A stretch of 64,000 nt of DNA, taken from the NCBI GenBank assembly GCA_038131365.1, contig JAYPPH010000003.1:620001-684000 (forward strand). Reading direction: 5' to 3'. The notes beneath the pieces were generated by a model that was not told the origin of the DNA, searched no databases, and was given only the letters and a program-made list of their open reading frames with translations. The position numbers and the translations under genes were made by a program. This document shows positions 8,237 through 17,329 of the stretch, piece after piece (position 1 is the stretch's first letter; each line of letters starts with the position of its first letter). This DNA comes from Marisalimonas marina. GTDB taxonomy: Bacteria > Pseudomonadota > Alphaproteobacteria > Puniceispirillales > Marisalimonadaceae.

Positions 8237-9607
8237 ATGGCTAAACCTATTAAACAATTCATTTGTCAGTCATGTGGTTCTATATATTCTAAATGGACTG
8301 GAAAATGTGATCAATGTAATGAATGGAATACTCTATTAGAGGAAATACATAACAAACCATCCGGACCATTATCAAAGTCGTTTGGACAAAAAATAAATTT
8401 CGATTATTTAAATAATGAGAGCTTTAACTATTCAAAAATCAAAACAAATTTAAATGAAGTTGACAGAGTTATAGGCGGAGGTTTCGTGCCTGGATCTATT
8501 ACTTTGATCGGTGGTGATCCAGGTATAGGAAAATCAACACTTTTACTACAAATTGTTGGAACCCTGTCTAAACTTTCAGAAGATTGTATATATGTATCTG
8601 GTGAAGAAAGTTTATCACAAATCAAAATGCGGGCTGATAGATTAGGTGTAAAAAATAATCCTATCAAATTTGCATCAGTCACAAACGCTGCGGATATTGC
8701 ATCTACTATGCTAGCTATGAGCAAAAGACATGTTGTGGTCATTGACTCTATCCAAACAATGTATTTACCTCAGTTAGATAGTGCCCCAGGAACCGTATCT
8801 CAAGTAAGAGCAAGTACCCACGAATTAATAATCGCAGCAAAGAAAACTAACTCAATCCTAATTTTAATTGGGCATGTCACAAAAGATGGAACGATTGCTG
8901 GGCCCAGAGTTTTGGAACACATGGTAGACACGGTTTTATATTTTGAAGGCGATAATAATTTTCAGTTCCGCATTTTAAGAGGTATTAAAAATAGGTTTGG
9001 TCCAACTAATGAAATTGGAGTTTTTGAAATGTTAGCTGATGGACTAAAAGAGATACCTAATCCCTCTTCTTTATTTTTACTAGACCGACAAAAGAATGTT
9101 CCAGGAAATGCAATTTTTGCTGGCCTTGAGGGAACAAGACCAATATTAGTTGAAATTCAAGCACTGGTTACGCCATCATCATTAGCATCTCCAAGAAGAA
9201 CAATTGTTGGCTGGGATATTTCAAGGCTTTCTATGTTATGTGCAGTATTAGAAGCTAGATGTAAAATTCATCTATCTAATATGGATATTTTTTTAAATAT
9301 AGTCGGTGGTATTAAAATTTTTGAACCTGCAGCTGATTTAGCTGTTGCAGCAGCAATAATCTCATCTGTAAAGAACATTGCAATAACTGAAACAAATGTT
9401 TTTTTTGGTGAAATTGGTTTATCTGGTGAAATTAGAAAGGTGACCCAACCAGAGTTAAGAATAAAGGAAGCATATAAATTAGGTTTTAATAGCTTTACCC
9501 TTCCCATTAAACAAAAAATTATAGATAATAAAAAAATGAGTTACAATAACGTTGCTCTTTTGCAAGATCTAGTTGAACTAATTAGTAAGAATACTGAGGC
9601 TATTTAA
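8237..9607 (+). CDS. radA: DNA repair protein RadA
   Basis: A 456-residue protein with all RadA parts in order: an N-terminal four-cysteine zinc finger (CQSC near residue 9 and CDQC near 24), a RecA-like ATPase with Walker A GDPGIGKST, the RadA-specific KNRFG motif near residue 253, and a C-terminal Lon-protease-like domain without its catalytic dyad. RadA promotes branch migration in recombination. It starts at the base after the mlaF stop. Normal length, intact frame. Confidence 0.95.
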   Translation: MAKPIKQFICQSCGSIYSKWTGKCDQCNEWNTLLEEIHNKPSGPLSKSFGQKINFDYLNNESFNYSKIKTNLNEVDRVIGGGFVPGSITLIGGDPGIGKSTLLLQIVGTLSKLSEDCIYVSGEESLSQIKMRADRLGVKNNPIKFASVTNAADIASTMLAMSKRHVVVIDSIQTMYLPQLDSAPGTVSQVRASTHELIIAAKKTNSILILIGHVTKDGTIAGPRVLEHMVDTVLYFEGDNNFQFRILRGIKNRFGPTNEIGVFEMLADGLKEIPNPSSLFLLDRQKNVPGNAIFAGLEGTRPILVEIQALVTPSSLASPRRTIVGWDISRLSMLCAVLEARCKIHLSNMDIFLNIVGGIKIFEPAADLAVAAAIISSVKNIAITETNVFFGEIGLSGEIRKVTQPELRIKEAYKLGFNSFTLPIKQKIIDNKKMSYNNVALLQDLVELISKNTEAI

Positions 9608-9611
9608 ATCA

Positions 9612-10127
9612 ATGGATGTTTTAAACAATATTTATAATGGAATAGATATTATAGTAATATCTATTATTTTAATATCCTCTATTGTTGCTGCATTTAGAGG
9701 TTTTGTTAAAGAAATCTTTAGTTTGTTTTCTTGGATATTTTCAATAATAATCTCATTTCATTTCTTTGCTAATTTTAAAACAATTTTATCTGAATACATT
9801 AATCAAAAAATTATAATTGATGTTATTGCATTTGGATTTCCATTCTTAATTTCTCTGTTTATTTGTCACTTAATTACAAGGTGGCTATCACCAAAGTTTA
9901 ATACATCTGAAGTTTTATTTATTGATAAATTTATTGGTTTTATTTTTGGTGGCTTTAGAGGAATTTTTATTGTTGTTTTATTATTTTTAGGTTTTAAGTA
10001 TTTAGTTGGTGAAAATTTACCTGGTTGGCTTACTGAAGCATATTCTTATGACTATTTAGATACTATTGGTAATATATTAAAAGAAATTTTGGTGGATGAA
10101 AATTTGATAGATATCAATAAAGAATAA
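9612..10127 (+). CDS. cvpA: CvpA family membrane protein
   Basis: A 171-residue protein with four predicted membrane helices and the family's AAFRGFVKEIFSLFSWI segment near residue 27, plus the conserved FGGFRGIFIV segment later. CvpA proteins lie beside purF in many proteobacteria. The gene was named for colicin V production, and its molecular role is not well settled. Here it lies 30 bases upstream of purF and 4 bases after radA, which supports the call. Intact. Confidence 0.88.
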   Translation: MDVLNNIYNGIDIIVISIILISSIVAAFRGFVKEIFSLFSWIFSIIISFHFFANFKTILSEYINQKIIIDVIAFGFPFLISLFICHLITRWLSPKFNTSEVLFIDKFIGFIFGGFRGIFIVVLLFLGFKYLVGENLPGWLTEAYSYDYLDTIGNILKEILVDENLIDINKE

Positions 10128-10157
10128 ATATCTATTAACTATTAATAAGGCTAATAA

Positions 10158-11582
10158 ATGTATTGTAAACATACAGATCGAATAAAAGATGAATGTGGTG
10201 TGTTTGGAATTTTTGGTACAGATGAAGCTTCTGTATTAACTACACTCGGACTACACTCACTGCAACATAGAGGTCAAGAAGGAGCTGGAATAGTTAGTTT
10301 TGATGGGAAAAACTTTCATTCAGTTCGAAAACAAGGATTAGTTGGAGATAATTTTAATAACAAAGAAATATTATCTCAACTTCCGGGGAAAACAGCAATA
10401 GGCCATGTGCGTTATTCAACCACAGGGGAGTCAAAGCCTGAAAATTTACAACCTTTATTTGCAAATCTTGCAATGGGTGGTTTTGCTTGTGCACACAACG
10501 GAAATTTAACAAATACATTCTCAGTAAAAAAACAATTGGTACAAAGTGGATCTATATTCCAAACTTCTTCAGATACAGAAATAATACTGCAATTAGTAGC
10601 AAGATCTAAAAAAATAAAATTAATTGATAAACTTACAGATGCTCTATCTAAAATCCAAGGAGCATATTCTCTAATTATTTTGACGAACAAAAAGCTAATT
10701 GGTGTTAGGGATCCATTTGGTATCAGACCTTTAGTTTTAGGAGATAAAGATGGATCTCCAGTACTTGCATCAGAAACTTGTGCTCTAGATATGATAGGTG
10801 CTAAATATATTCGAGATATAGAAAATGGAGAGATTGTTGTTATTACCGAACATGGTATTGAATCTATCAAATCTCCCCAAAAAATACCTGAACGTCCTTG
10901 TATCTTTGAACGTATCTATTTTGCCAGCCCTGATAGTGTGGTTGGCAATAAAACTGTTTACACTTACAGAAAAGCTCTTGGTGAACAATTAGCTATTGAA
11001 AACAATATATCTGCAGACGTAGTAGTACCCATTCCAGATTCTGGCGTATCGGCAGCCATTGGTTTCTCTCAAAAATCTTCTATTCCATTTGAGTTAGGAA
11101 TTATAAGAAGTCATTATGTTGGCCGTACATTTATTGAACCCTCACAAACAATTAGACAATTTGGTGTTAAACTTAAACATAGTGTGAATAAATCATGCAT
11201 CGAAAACAAGAAAGTTATTCTAATTGATGATTCAATAGTCAGAGGAACAACTGCAAATAAGATTGTAAAAATGGTTTTTGAAGCTGGTGCTAAAGAAGTA
11301 CATTTAGGTATCTCATGTCCACCAATAAAGCATCCAGATTTCTATGGAATTGATACTCCTAACTATAAAGATCTGATAGCCTCTAATTTTAGCCTTGATG
11401 AAATGACAAAAATTGTGGGAGCTAATTCACTATTTTTTCTATCTTTAAATGGTACTTATAAAGCCATGGGTTTTGAAGAAAGAAATTCTCAGAATCCTCA
11501 ATTTACGGATCATTGTTTTACTGGTGACTACCCAATAGAAGTTTCTGAGATCTTAGAAATAAACTCGAAACCAAATGACTGA
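10158..11582 (+). CDS. purF: amidophosphoribosyltransferase
   Basis: A 474-residue glutamine PRPP amidotransferase. A short propeptide ends at the nucleophile Cys13 in ECGVFGIFG. The N-terminal glutaminase domain shows GHVRYSTTG and the C-terminal phosphoribosyltransferase domain shows the PRPP loop VILIDDSIVRGTT. It catalyses the first committed step of purine synthesis. It overlaps the following SDR gene by eight bases, indicating translational coupling. The C-terminal part retains CPPIKHPDFYGID, as expected for PurF. Confidence 0.96.
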   Translation: MYCKHTDRIKDECGVFGIFGTDEASVLTTLGLHSLQHRGQEGAGIVSFDGKNFHSVRKQGLVGDNFNNKEILSQLPGKTAIGHVRYSTTGESKPENLQPLFANLAMGGFACAHNGNLTNTFSVKKQLVQSGSIFQTSSDTEIILQLVARSKKIKLIDKLTDALSKIQGAYSLIILTNKKLIGVRDPFGIRPLVLGDKDGSPVLASETCALDMIGAKYIRDIENGEIVVITEHGIESIKSPQKIPERPCIFERIYFASPDSVVGNKTVYTYRKALGEQLAIENNISADVVVPIPDSGVSAAIGFSQKSSIPFELGIIRSHYVGRTFIEPSQTIRQFGVKLKHSVNKSCIENKKVILIDDSIVRGTTANKIVKMVFEAGAKEVHLGISCPPIKHPDFYGIDTPNYKDLIASNFSLDEMTKIVGANSLFFLSLNGTYKAMGFEERNSQNPQFTDHCFTGDYPIEVSEILEINSKPND

Positions 11583-12282
11583 TAATAAATTAATAGCCTT
11601 AATAACTGGAGCAGGAAGTGGTATTGGAGCAGAGATAGCAAAACAACTTGCTCAGAAAAATATACATACCGTTATTACTGATAAAAACTTGTCAGGACTT
11701 CAAAAAACTGAAGATAACATTCTATCTAAGAATGGAACCTGTACTGTTGCACAATTGGATATGCAAGATTTTGTTGGAATTGATAGATTAGGAATGGAAG
11801 TTTTTAAGAGATGGAAAAAATTAGATATCATGGTTTCAAACGCTGCAATGCTAGGAACCTTAGGACCAATTCATCATCAAAATAATGAAGAATTTGTAGA
11901 AGTATTGAATGTAAATTCAATAAGTAACTATAGGTTAATTCGCTCATTTGATGCTTTGCTTAAAAACAGTGTCAAACCTAAGGCTTTATTTTTAACCTCT
12001 TCATTAGCAAGAAAACCTAAGGCATTTTGGGGAGCATATGCAGTTTCAAAGGCTACTCTTGAGCATATTGTGAAGATATGGGCATTAGAAAATAATCATA
12101 ATAATATGTCGATTTCTATAATTGACCCTGGGAAAACGGACACACCGATGAGAAAGGCAGCCATGCCTGGTGAGGATTCAAGAAATCTAAGTAAAGCAGA
12201 TTATATTGCAAAGTTAGTACTTGATAAGATATTAACTGATAAGATTTATAAAGGTGAGGTTTTAGATATAGGTATTAACTAA
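11575..12282 (+). CDS. short-chain dehydrogenase/reductase
   Basis: A 235-residue SDR with the cofactor motif TGAGSGIG, the NAAM variant of NNAG, and a Ser-Tyr-Lys triad (SSLARKP then YAVSK). The substrate is not evident. It overlaps purF by eight bases. An SDR directly after purF is a recurring arrangement in alphaproteobacteria (recalled, not checked). It ends 10 bases from the convergent gene on the other strand. An AT-rich inverted repeat TAATCTT/AAGATTA sits there and may end both transcripts. Confidence 0.85.
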   Translation: MTDNKLIALITGAGSGIGAEIAKQLAQKNIHTVITDKNLSGLQKTEDNILSKNGTCTVAQLDMQDFVGIDRLGMEVFKRWKKLDIMVSNAAMLGTLGPIHHQNNEEFVEVLNVNSISNYRLIRSFDALLKNSVKPKALFLTSSLARKPKAFWGAYAVSKATLEHIVKIWALENNHNNMSISIIDPGKTDTPMRKAAMPGEDSRNLSKADYIAKLVLDKILTDKIYKGEVLDIGIN

Positions 12283-12292
12283 TCTTTTAAGA

Positions 12293-13015
12293 TTATTCTT
12301 CTAAAACAACTGGTTCTAGATAAGAATAATAAAAATCAATTTTATTATCAAATTTTCTAGACAATTCTTGAGCTTCTTTTTCACTTTTTGCACAGAAAAT
12401 AGAACTTAACCTATAATTTCCAAGTCTATAAAAAAACCTTAGAATATCAATTTGAGAAGATCCCACATACCAAGACTTTAAGACCCAACCTATAAAAAAT
12501 AACCATGGAGATATGATAAATAGAAAAATATAAAATAACATAGTTATGGAAAATAAAGTCCATAATCTATTTTGAATCATCCATAAAGGAGGAGCCAAAC
12601 TAGCAAGAATTGATGGGGATGTATTAAGTAAAATAGCTATAGATTCTGGTTTTTTAAATAATTCATATTGATGATAAAATTCTTCAGCACTGTAAAATTC
12701 ATTAAGTTTAAAATTATTCAACTCAGGAATGATTTCATTTCGTATTTGTTCACAAATCACACCCAAAGAACCAAATACGAAAGTATTGAAAAAAACTCCG
12801 TCTCTATACAAAGTTAGAACTTTTCTTTCTTTGATTTCATTTAATTCTTTAGATAAATCTTCATAAGACTGATTAACTTCTTTTCCATCTAAGGCTATAA
12901 TTATATCACCCTCTTTTAGCTTCATTAAAAAAGCATTAGATGATGTCCTGATTGCTTTTATTTGTAAAAATTGCTTTTCAACAGTCGCTTGGTCAGACAA
13001 ATTTTCTTCGTTCAT
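12293..13015 (-). CDS. membrane protein with PDZ-like N-terminal domain, unknown function
   Basis: 240 residues. Residues 20-85 look like a PDZ domain: LKEGDIIIALDGKEV followed by a strand VLTLYRDGVFF. Residues 150-180 form one or two membrane segments (ITMLFYIFLFIISPWLFFIGW), and the C-terminus is soluble. There is no signal peptide or protease domain. It is last in the leftward series that begins with fliO and is separated from the preceding gene by 25 bases, so it is probably co-transcribed with flagellar export genes. Its role is unknown. The location suggests a motility accessory factor, but that is inference. Confidence 0.7.
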   Translation of the reverse strand: MNEENLSDQATVEKQFLQIKAIRTSSNAFLMKLKEGDIIIALDGKEVNQSYEDLSKELNEIKERKVLTLYRDGVFFNTFVFGSLGVICEQIRNEIIPELNNFKLNEFYSAEEFYHQYELFKKPESIAILLNTSPSILASLAPPLWMIQNRLWTLFSITMLFYIFLFIISPWLFFIGWVLKSWYVGSSQIDILRFFYRLGNYRLSSIFCAKSEKEAQELSRKFDNKIDFYYSYLEPVVLEE

Positions 13016-13040
13016 TTTTTAATCCATTAATTGAATTTTA

Positions 13041-13754
13041 TTACGGATATTTAATCCTACTTGTTTTGTCTGCAATTTTACCCAAAACGCTATTATTTTG
13101 CTTTACAAGTTTAGAAATCTGCTGAGCCTGTATTGCTTGATTAGCAACTATTTTCTTATAAATTGCTTTATTACTTATTTGTTCAATTGCTTTGGAAATC
13201 ATTCTACTGTTAGATTTATTTATTTTTTCTAAGTTTGCATTTAGTTTATTATTATTTTGAATATTAGCTTCAGTATTTTTACTTATTTCATTTATCAAAG
13301 TCTTAGTAATTAGCTGTAACTCTCCAACAGTATTTTCATTAGATTTCTGTACTCTTTTTTCAATTTTATCTAAAGTTGCAACTAATTTTTCATTAATTGC
13401 TAATAAGTCTCCTTGTTTTTTAATTGCTGTATCAAGATTTTTTAAAGAAGCGTTTACCCCATCAACATTTTCTGCAAAAACTACTAGAGCTTCTCTACTA
13501 GTTTCTGTCATATTAGTTAATTTATTTGAAGATTGCATGAATAATATTGCACTGAATATAATTACAGCTAGGCCCGATACAATTGAAGATAAAAATATAA
13601 CTGTAGTATACTTATGAATTTGTTTCACTTTAGCCTCCAATAGTGCATGAGCTTTTTTGACTTTATTATATTCTGAAGTTACATCAGTAGCTGCATCAGC
13701 AGCATCTAAAGCTAATTTGATGCTTTCTTGAACAGCTTCCATTTTTGTATCCAT
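13041..13754 (-). CDS. single-pass membrane coiled-coil protein, unknown function
   Basis: 237 residues. A soluble N-terminus (residues 1-48) is followed by one membrane helix (about 51-73, ending SAILFMQS). A long, mostly helical, Asn/Lys-rich region with heptad-like spacing follows (residues 75-230). No known domain is recognised. It resembles receptor-like or tether proteins in layout only. It lies between the PDZ-like gene and a small zinc-ribbon gene in the tail of the fliO operon. The spacing suggests co-expression with the flagellar export apparatus, but a direct flagellar role is a guess. Confidence 0.65.
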   Translation of the reverse strand: MDTKMEAVQESIKLALDAADAATDVTSEYNKVKKAHALLEAKVKQIHKYTTVIFLSSIVSGLAVIIFSAILFMQSSNKLTNMTETSREALVVFAENVDGVNASLKNLDTAIKKQGDLLAINEKLVATLDKIEKRVQKSNENTVGELQLITKTLINEISKNTEANIQNNNKLNANLEKINKSNSRMISKAIEQISNKAIYKKIVANQAIQAQQISKLVKQNNSVLGKIADKTSRIKYP

Positions 13755-13791
13755 TTTTAGACCTTATAAATGTTAAAAACTAATAAAAAAA

Positions 13792-13983
13792 TTAATTTGA
13801 TATTTTCTCTGACCTATATGCACATTCTATACCAGTTGTGCTAAAAACTTCTCTTGCAGGTAAATATTTTGAGATAAAACCAAACTTTTTACAGCCCCAC
13901 GGCCTCTCTTTTTTGTATGTCACATAGAAATATTGACACCCATTGCATACTACTAATTTTTTATTATTCATCTTCGAATTCAT
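13792..13983 (-). CDS. small cysteine-motif (zinc-ribbon-like) protein
   Basis: About 63 residues from the ATG at 13983. A longer frame begins at 14028 but overlaps the upstream gene. Four cysteines form a plausible metal site: CNGC, a Cys in RPWGCKKFGF, and one in GIECAY near the end. Aromatic residues sit between them (YFYVTY). Small proteins of this pattern occur near flagellar genes in other proteobacteria, as I recall, sometimes misannotated as glycosylase fragments. Function unknown. The frame and conserved-looking cysteines make it a likely real gene. Confidence 0.6.
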   Translation of the reverse strand: MNSKMNNKKLVVCNGCQYFYVTYKKERPWGCKKFGFISKYLPAREVFSTTGIECAYRSEKISN

Positions 13984-13990
13984 AACAACA

Positions 13991-14215
13991 CTATTTTTTA
14001 ATTTTGTTTTTAAATTCAATAAAACCATAAATCATCTCGGCTATTTTAAACCTAAAACCTCCAAGAATTGCAGTGAAACCAAAAAACCAATAAGCATAAG
14101 CTTTAAACAAATCTCCTTGTTCCTTTAGAGAACTAGCCTCAAAATGACATAATAATGCTGACCAAAAAAACATGGCAGTTATAACAATTTGACCAAATGA
14201 TTTTTTTCTTTTCAC
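13991..14215 (-). CDS. small two-helix membrane protein, unknown function
   Basis: 74 residues with two hydrophobic stretches (around residues 9-25 and 38-58) and basic ends (MKRKKSFG and KNKIKK), suggesting a small inner-membrane protein with both ends in the cytoplasm. It starts two bases after the flhB stop, so it is translated from the same message as the export genes. No family is recognised. Its existence is supported by the tight spacing and the absence of any better frame here. Confidence 0.6.
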   Translation of the reverse strand: MKRKKSFGQIVITAMFFWSALLCHFEASSLKEQGDLFKAYAYWFFGFTAILGGFRFKIAEMIYGFIEFKNKIKK

Positions 14216-14217
14216 AA

Positions 14218-15375
14218 CTACTCCTGGTCTTTGTTTAATTTTTTTCCATATTCATCAAAAGCCATCTCATCTGGTATTTCAAAATTAGGATAATCAGTTT
14301 CTTCACCTCTTTCAATTTTAAAGATATAGGCTAATACGGAAGCTACTGCTGAGTATAAATTTTCTGAAATTTCTTTACCTATTTCACCAGTAAAATATAA
14401 CGCTCTAGCTAATAAAGGGCTTTGAAAGACAGTAACATTATTATCATCAGCTAATTTGATTATTTTTTCAGCAATCATTCCCCTTCCCATAGCTAAGATT
14501 ACCGGCGCCCCACTTTCACCTACTTCATATTTAATAGCTACAGCAAAATGAGTTGGGTTTGTAATTATAGCAGAGGCATCCTTAACATTTTCTAGTGCGG
14601 CAGTTTGTGTCGCTGCTCTATTTGAAATTTCATTCTGTAATTTTCTTATTCTTTGTTTAACTTCTGGTGATCCATCGGTATCCTTATGTTCATCTTTAAC
14701 CTCTTTAATTGTCATTTTGAGTTTTTCAATATGTGTGTATTTTTGCCAAATGAAATCAAAAATAGCTATAAATCCAAGTGCTATTAATAGTGCAATTGTT
14801 AATTCTGGAAAATTTTCTAAAAGATTAGAGAGCGCTGTATAGAGGTTTCTTTCAGAAAGGTATATTATATCTTTTATATTAAAATAAATAACACCGAAAG
14901 TTATACCTCCTAAGAGGCCAACCTTGAATAATGATTTGATTAACTCAACCAAACCCTTTGATGAAAATATTCTTTTCAGCCCAGATAGTAGATTAATCCT
15001 ATTTGACTTAAAATAAAAACCTTTAGGCGCAAAGTTAATTCCTCCCATTGCCATTTGAGTGACTAAAATAGTTATTATTAATGGAACACCAACAATCAAA
15101 GTAATGTAAATGATATATTTAATCATTTTTTCTAACCCCGAATAGGGGGATACATTAATTATGTAATTTAAATCGAATACAAAAAAATTTTTCCAAATTG
15201 CTAAGAATTCTTGAGCAAAGAAAGGAATTGAAGTTAGTACCATTAGTCCCATAATCAATGTTGTAAACACAAACATTTCTTTTGATGTTAAAACTTGACC
15301 ATCTTCAGCGGCTTTATCTAACTTCCGTTGGGAGGGTTCTTCGGTTTTATCCTGTGAATTATCTTCTTCAGCCAT
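14218..15375 (-). CDS. flhB: flagellar export apparatus protein FlhB
   Basis: 385 residues. The N-terminus is charged and typical of FlhB (DKTEEPSQRKLDKAAEDGQV), followed by four membrane helices. The cytoplasmic domain carries the autocleavage motif NPTH in ITNPTHFAVAIKYE near residue 275. FlhB switches secretion from hook to filament substrates when FliK signals hook length. It starts three bases after the fliR stop in the fliOPQR-flhB operon. The frame is intact. The tail beyond the conserved domain is about 30 residues and acidic. Confidence 0.96.
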   Translation of the reverse strand: MAEEDNSQDKTEEPSQRKLDKAAEDGQVLTSKEMFVFTTLIMGLMVLTSIPFFAQEFLAIWKNFFVFDLNYIINVSPYSGLEKMIKYIIYITLIVGVPLIITILVTQMAMGGINFAPKGFYFKSNRINLLSGLKRIFSSKGLVELIKSLFKVGLLGGITFGVIYFNIKDIIYLSERNLYTALSNLLENFPELTIALLIALGFIAIFDFIWQKYTHIEKLKMTIKEVKDEHKDTDGSPEVKQRIRKLQNEISNRAATQTAALENVKDASAIITNPTHFAVAIKYEVGESGAPVILAMGRGMIAEKIIKLADDNNVTVFQSPLLARALYFTGEIGKEISENLYSAVASVLAYIFKIERGEETDYPNFEIPDEMAFDEYGKKLNKDQE

Positions 15376-15378
15376 ATT

Positions 15379-16191
15379 TTAGTTTCCCCTTTGATAGGAT
15401 TGAAGAACATCTTCTATTAAATTTATGCCAGTGCCTGTTAAATCGGAAAAAGCATCTGAAATAGGACCTACACCAGCGTACAAGAAAACAAAAATTGCAA
15501 TTAGTGCAATTGGAAAACCAAATGAAAAAAGATTTAGTGATGGAGCCGATCTTGTAATTACTCCAATTGAAGCCTGAATTAATAATAAGCCTCCAACAAC
15601 TGGTAAACTAATAAGAGCAGCGAGATAAAGCATATCCCCAAAAGTATCTATCGCTATATTACTTGCTTGTAAAAAATTAATGCTTAAGCCAATTGGTAAA
15701 TATACATAACTTTCCAATAACATTTTAATAATGAATAAGTGACCATCAAGAGATAAGAAGCATGAAATTAAGAATAATATCAATACAGTACTTAAAACTA
15801 GTGTCTGCCCTCCGGATTGTGGATCAATCATACTAGACATAGATAAACCTGCAGTAGAGGCAATTTTCTCTCCTGCCACTGCTGCTGCTGAAAATATTAT
15901 GGTTAAAATAAGCCCAACTGATAATCCAATTCCTATTTCAGATAATATAATGATAAACAGATTAAACCCTGGCATAGCCTGAATATCTGGGACTTTAATT
16001 ACTGGAAACAAGAAGGCTGTTAAGCTAATGCCTACAATAATCCTAACTTGCAAAGGAATTCCACCTAAAGAAAAAAAAGGCGCACTAATTAAAAATGAGG
16101 AAATACGTAAAGATGCAATAAAAAAAATCACTAAATATTGATACAAATTGAATAAGTCAATTCCAGGTAAACTTAGAGCTGTTGTATTCAT
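15379..16191 (-). CDS. fliR: flagellar export apparatus protein FliR
   Basis: A 270-residue, very hydrophobic protein with about six membrane segments and the FliR pattern: FIASLRISSFLISAPFF near the start and AALISLPVVGGLLLIQASIG later. It forms, with FliP and FliQ, the export gate in the basal body membrane. It follows fliQ by 17 bases and precedes flhB by 3. Length is usual (about 250-270) and the frame is intact. Confidence 0.94.
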   Translation of the reverse strand: MNTTALSLPGIDLFNLYQYLVIFFIASLRISSFLISAPFFSLGGIPLQVRIIVGISLTAFLFPVIKVPDIQAMPGFNLFIIILSEIGIGLSVGLILTIIFSAAAVAGEKIASTAGLSMSSMIDPQSGGQTLVLSTVLILFLISCFLSLDGHLFIIKMLLESYVYLPIGLSINFLQASNIAIDTFGDMLYLAALISLPVVGGLLLIQASIGVITRSAPSLNLFSFGFPIALIAIFVFLYAGVGPISDAFSDLTGTGINLIEDVLQSYQRGN

Positions 16192-16208
16192 AAAATTAAC
16201 TTTCTAAG

Positions 16209-16481
16209 TTAGTTTTGACCAACACCTGCTACTTGATCAAAAATGAAATTAAAGTAGTCAACCAGGCCCATCATAAAAAAATTACCTAACAAACCAATGC
16301 CCAACATCACAACAATCACTTTAGGAACAAAACTTAATGTCATTTCGTTAATAGACGTAGCAGCTTGGATTATTCCTATAAAAAGACCAATACCCAGAGC
16401 AAGTATGAGTATCGGCCCAGAAACAAGTAAAACTTGATAAAAAGCCAAACTCAGCATGCTTATATTTTCATCAAAACTCAT
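16209..16481 (-). CDS. fliQ: flagellar export apparatus protein FliQ
   Basis: 90 residues from the ATG at 16481, giving MSFDENISMLSLAFYQVLL, the usual start of FliQ. An upstream in-frame start at 16535 would add 18 atypical residues and overlap fliP, so it is rejected. Two membrane helices enclose the conserved GIIQAATSINEMTLSFVPK segment. FliQ is part of the FliPQR export gate. It begins five bases after the fliP stop. Confidence 0.95.
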   Translation of the reverse strand: MSFDENISMLSLAFYQVLLVSGPILILALGIGLFIGIIQAATSINEMTLSFVPKVIVVMLGIGLLGNFFMMGLVDYFNFIFDQVAGVGQN

Positions 16482-16486
16482 AATAT

Positions 16487-17329
16487 TTATCCTGCGGCAA
16501 ATGTACTTACTAAAGAACCAACCGTCATACTCCAACCATCGACTAAAACAAAAAGCAAAAGTTTAAAAGGAAGTGCGACTAACATTGGCGATAACATCAT
16601 CATTCCAAGAGACATTAAAATAGATGAAATAACCATATCAATAACTAGAAATGGCAAAAAAAGTAAAAAGCCAATCTGGAATGCTGTTTTTAACTCACTT
16701 GTCATAAAAGCAGGTAATGCAATTCTGAATGGTATATCGGAAACTTTATCAAATTTTTCTAAACCAGCTAGTTCAGAGAACATAACCAAATCACTTTTCC
16801 TTGTATTTTTAACCATAAATGTTTTGATTTCAGAACTAGCAGTTTCAAGAGCTTTATCAGCTGGTAAAGTCTTATCCATGTAGGGTGCTGCTGCATTATC
16901 GTATACCTTGTTAAATGTTGGTGCCATTATAAAAAAGGTCAGAAATAAGGATATGGCTATTAGAACTTGATTAGGTGGTGTCTGTTGAGTTCCTAATGCT
17001 TGGCGTAAAATTGACATGACAATTATAATTCTTGTAAAACTTGTCATACCAAGAACTAATGATGGTAAAACTGTCAAACCTGTCATAAGTAATAAGATTT
17101 GCAACGGAAAAGAATACTCTGTTGTATTGCCATTTGTTGATACGTTTAACGCAGGAAAACCTGAAGATAATGGTTCACCTATAGCGTTAGTTGACATACC
17201 AGTGACGAGTAAAATAACTGCAGAAAAAGAAAATAGCTTAATAAAAGATTTAAATTTTTTAGTAATTTCAAATTTATTTTGCTTAAAATAAACTCTTTTA
17301 ACAGGCTGTGGGCAAATTGCTTTACGCAT
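16487..17329 (-). CDS. fliP: flagellar export apparatus protein FliP
   Basis: 280 residues. A long N-terminal segment and a signal-like helix precede the signature region PSLVLGMTSFTRIIIVMSI and RQALGTQQTPPNQVL, which is diagnostic of FliP. The C-terminal helices include FLVIDMVISSILMSLGMM. It is the main subunit of the export gate. The start overlaps fliO by eight bases, implying coupling. The N-terminus before the signal helix is about 30 residues, longer than usual, so a later start cannot be ruled out. Confidence 0.94.
   Translation of the reverse strand: MRKAICPQPVKRVYFKQNKFEITKKFKSFIKLFSFSAVILLVTGMSTNAIGEPLSSGFPALNVSTNGNTTEYSFPLQILLLMTGLTVLPSLVLGMTSFTRIIIVMSILRQALGTQQTPPNQVLIAISLFLTFFIMAPTFNKVYDNAAAPYMDKTLPADKALETASSEIKTFMVKNTRKSDLVMFSELAGLEKFDKVSDIPFRIALPAFMTSELKTAFQIGFLLFLPFLVIDMVISSILMSLGMMMLSPMLVALPFKLLLFVLVDGWSMTVGSLVSTFAAG

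Noticed and set aside
10412..10870. Open frame of 152 codons antisense to purF
   Set aside because: It lies fully inside the conserved purF gene, has no plausible ribosome site, and its sequence shows the composition expected of an antisense shadow.
1..12282. Assigning the organism to a named marine clade (such as SAR11-related, SAR116 or HIMB59-like)
   Set aside because: Gene order and low GC support Alphaproteobacteria only. A placement needs a phylogenetic tree of the ribosomal proteins, DnaB or RadA.
13943..14128. Plus-strand open frame of 61 codons opposite two small flagellar-operon genes
   Set aside because: Phe/Ile-rich with no ribosome site, and antisense to tightly packed genes of the fliO operon.
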